The position numbers were made by a program, and so were the translations under genes. Positions 6,305 through 6,353 of a stretch of 6,353 nucleotides of DNA are shown in pieces (position 1 is the first letter of the stretch; every line of letters begins with the position of its first letter). Source of the stretch: an uncultured Collinsella sp. (GTDB taxonomy: Bacteria; Actinomycetota; Coriobacteriia; Coriobacteriales; Coriobacteriaceae); the NCBI GenBank assembly GCA_900757235.1, contig CAAENB010000169.1, positions 1 to 6,353 of the forward strand, read 5' to 3'. The notes beneath the pieces were generated by a model that made no database searches, was not told where the DNA came from, and worked only from the letters and a program-made list of their open reading frames with translations.

Positions 6305-6320
6305 CCCTTTCTTGAAAGGG
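6305..6320. repeat. second hairpin next to the palindrome
   Basis: CCCTTTC (6305-6311) and GAAAGGG (6314-6320) are exact complements with a 2-base gap. Flanking CCTCC (6299-6303) and GGAGG (6319-6323) could lengthen or shift the pairing. That would use bases that are also needed by the palindrome at 6281-6302, so the two structures may exclude each other. Confidence 0.6.
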
Positions 6321-6332
6321 AGGGGACACCGC

Positions 6333-6353
6333 CTAGAATTCGTCGTTGGAGTA
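6333..6353 (-). CDS. possible 3' end of a gene entering from the right (partial)
   Basis: The minus strand from the window edge reads YSNDEF and then TAG. An acidic ending followed directly by strong hairpins fits a real gene end, co-oriented with tgt, but six residues cannot identify a family. Confidence 0.3.
   Translation of the reverse strand, partial: YSNDEF

Overview
The window looks like a piece of a high-GC Actinomycetota chromosome, most likely a gut Coriobacteriia such as Collinsella or a relative. Two housekeeping genes at the right, a LOG-family Rossmann protein of the actinobacterial type (with the RRGPVVMRG N-terminal extension) and tRNA-guanine transglycosylase (tgt), are GC-rich; one 60-base line inside tgt (5641-5700) hand-counts at 41 G/C. 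The left half is clearly lower in GC; one line inside the big left gene (2461-2520) hand-counts at 27 G/C. This is the usual look of an accessory insert beside core genes. The genus is inference from protein style, not proof.

Layout, left to right. Bases 1-38 may hold the last codons of a plus-strand gene. Bases 39-225 are non-coding. Bases 226-3237 (+) encode a 1003-residue multidomain protein: a Cys4 zinc-binding segment and archaeo-eukaryotic primase of the TOTE conflict-system type, a superfamily 2 helicase, and a C-terminal phospholipase-D-like domain that has lost its HKD residues. Bases 3238-3301 carry a perfect 10-bp inverted repeat and a 10-bp direct repeat between convergent genes. 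Bases 3302-3912 (-) are a two-gene type II toxin-antitoxin module (RelB/DinJ-like antitoxin, then YafQ/RelE-like toxin) with a good ribosome site for each gene and a -10 box. Bases 4026-4784 (-) are the LOG-family protein with a GTG start, 4982-6121 (-) is tgt, and the last bases (6333-6353, -) may be the 3' end of another gene.

How they work together. The primase-helicase is a predicted mobile-element or defence effector acting on nucleic acid, and the neighbouring toxin-antitoxin pair could stabilise the accessory segment or act as an independent module. tgt and the LOG gene are co-oriented, with a strong intrinsic terminator placed just ahead of the LOG ribosome site, so LOG expression probably depends on read-through or an upstream promoter in a structured leader. 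The spacer upstream of tgt holds a clean TATAAT box and a cluster of inverted repeats. No CRISPR array, tRNA, rRNA or insertion sequence was seen. The TOTE-type gene with its repeat-decorated 3' boundary is the most interesting part of the window.
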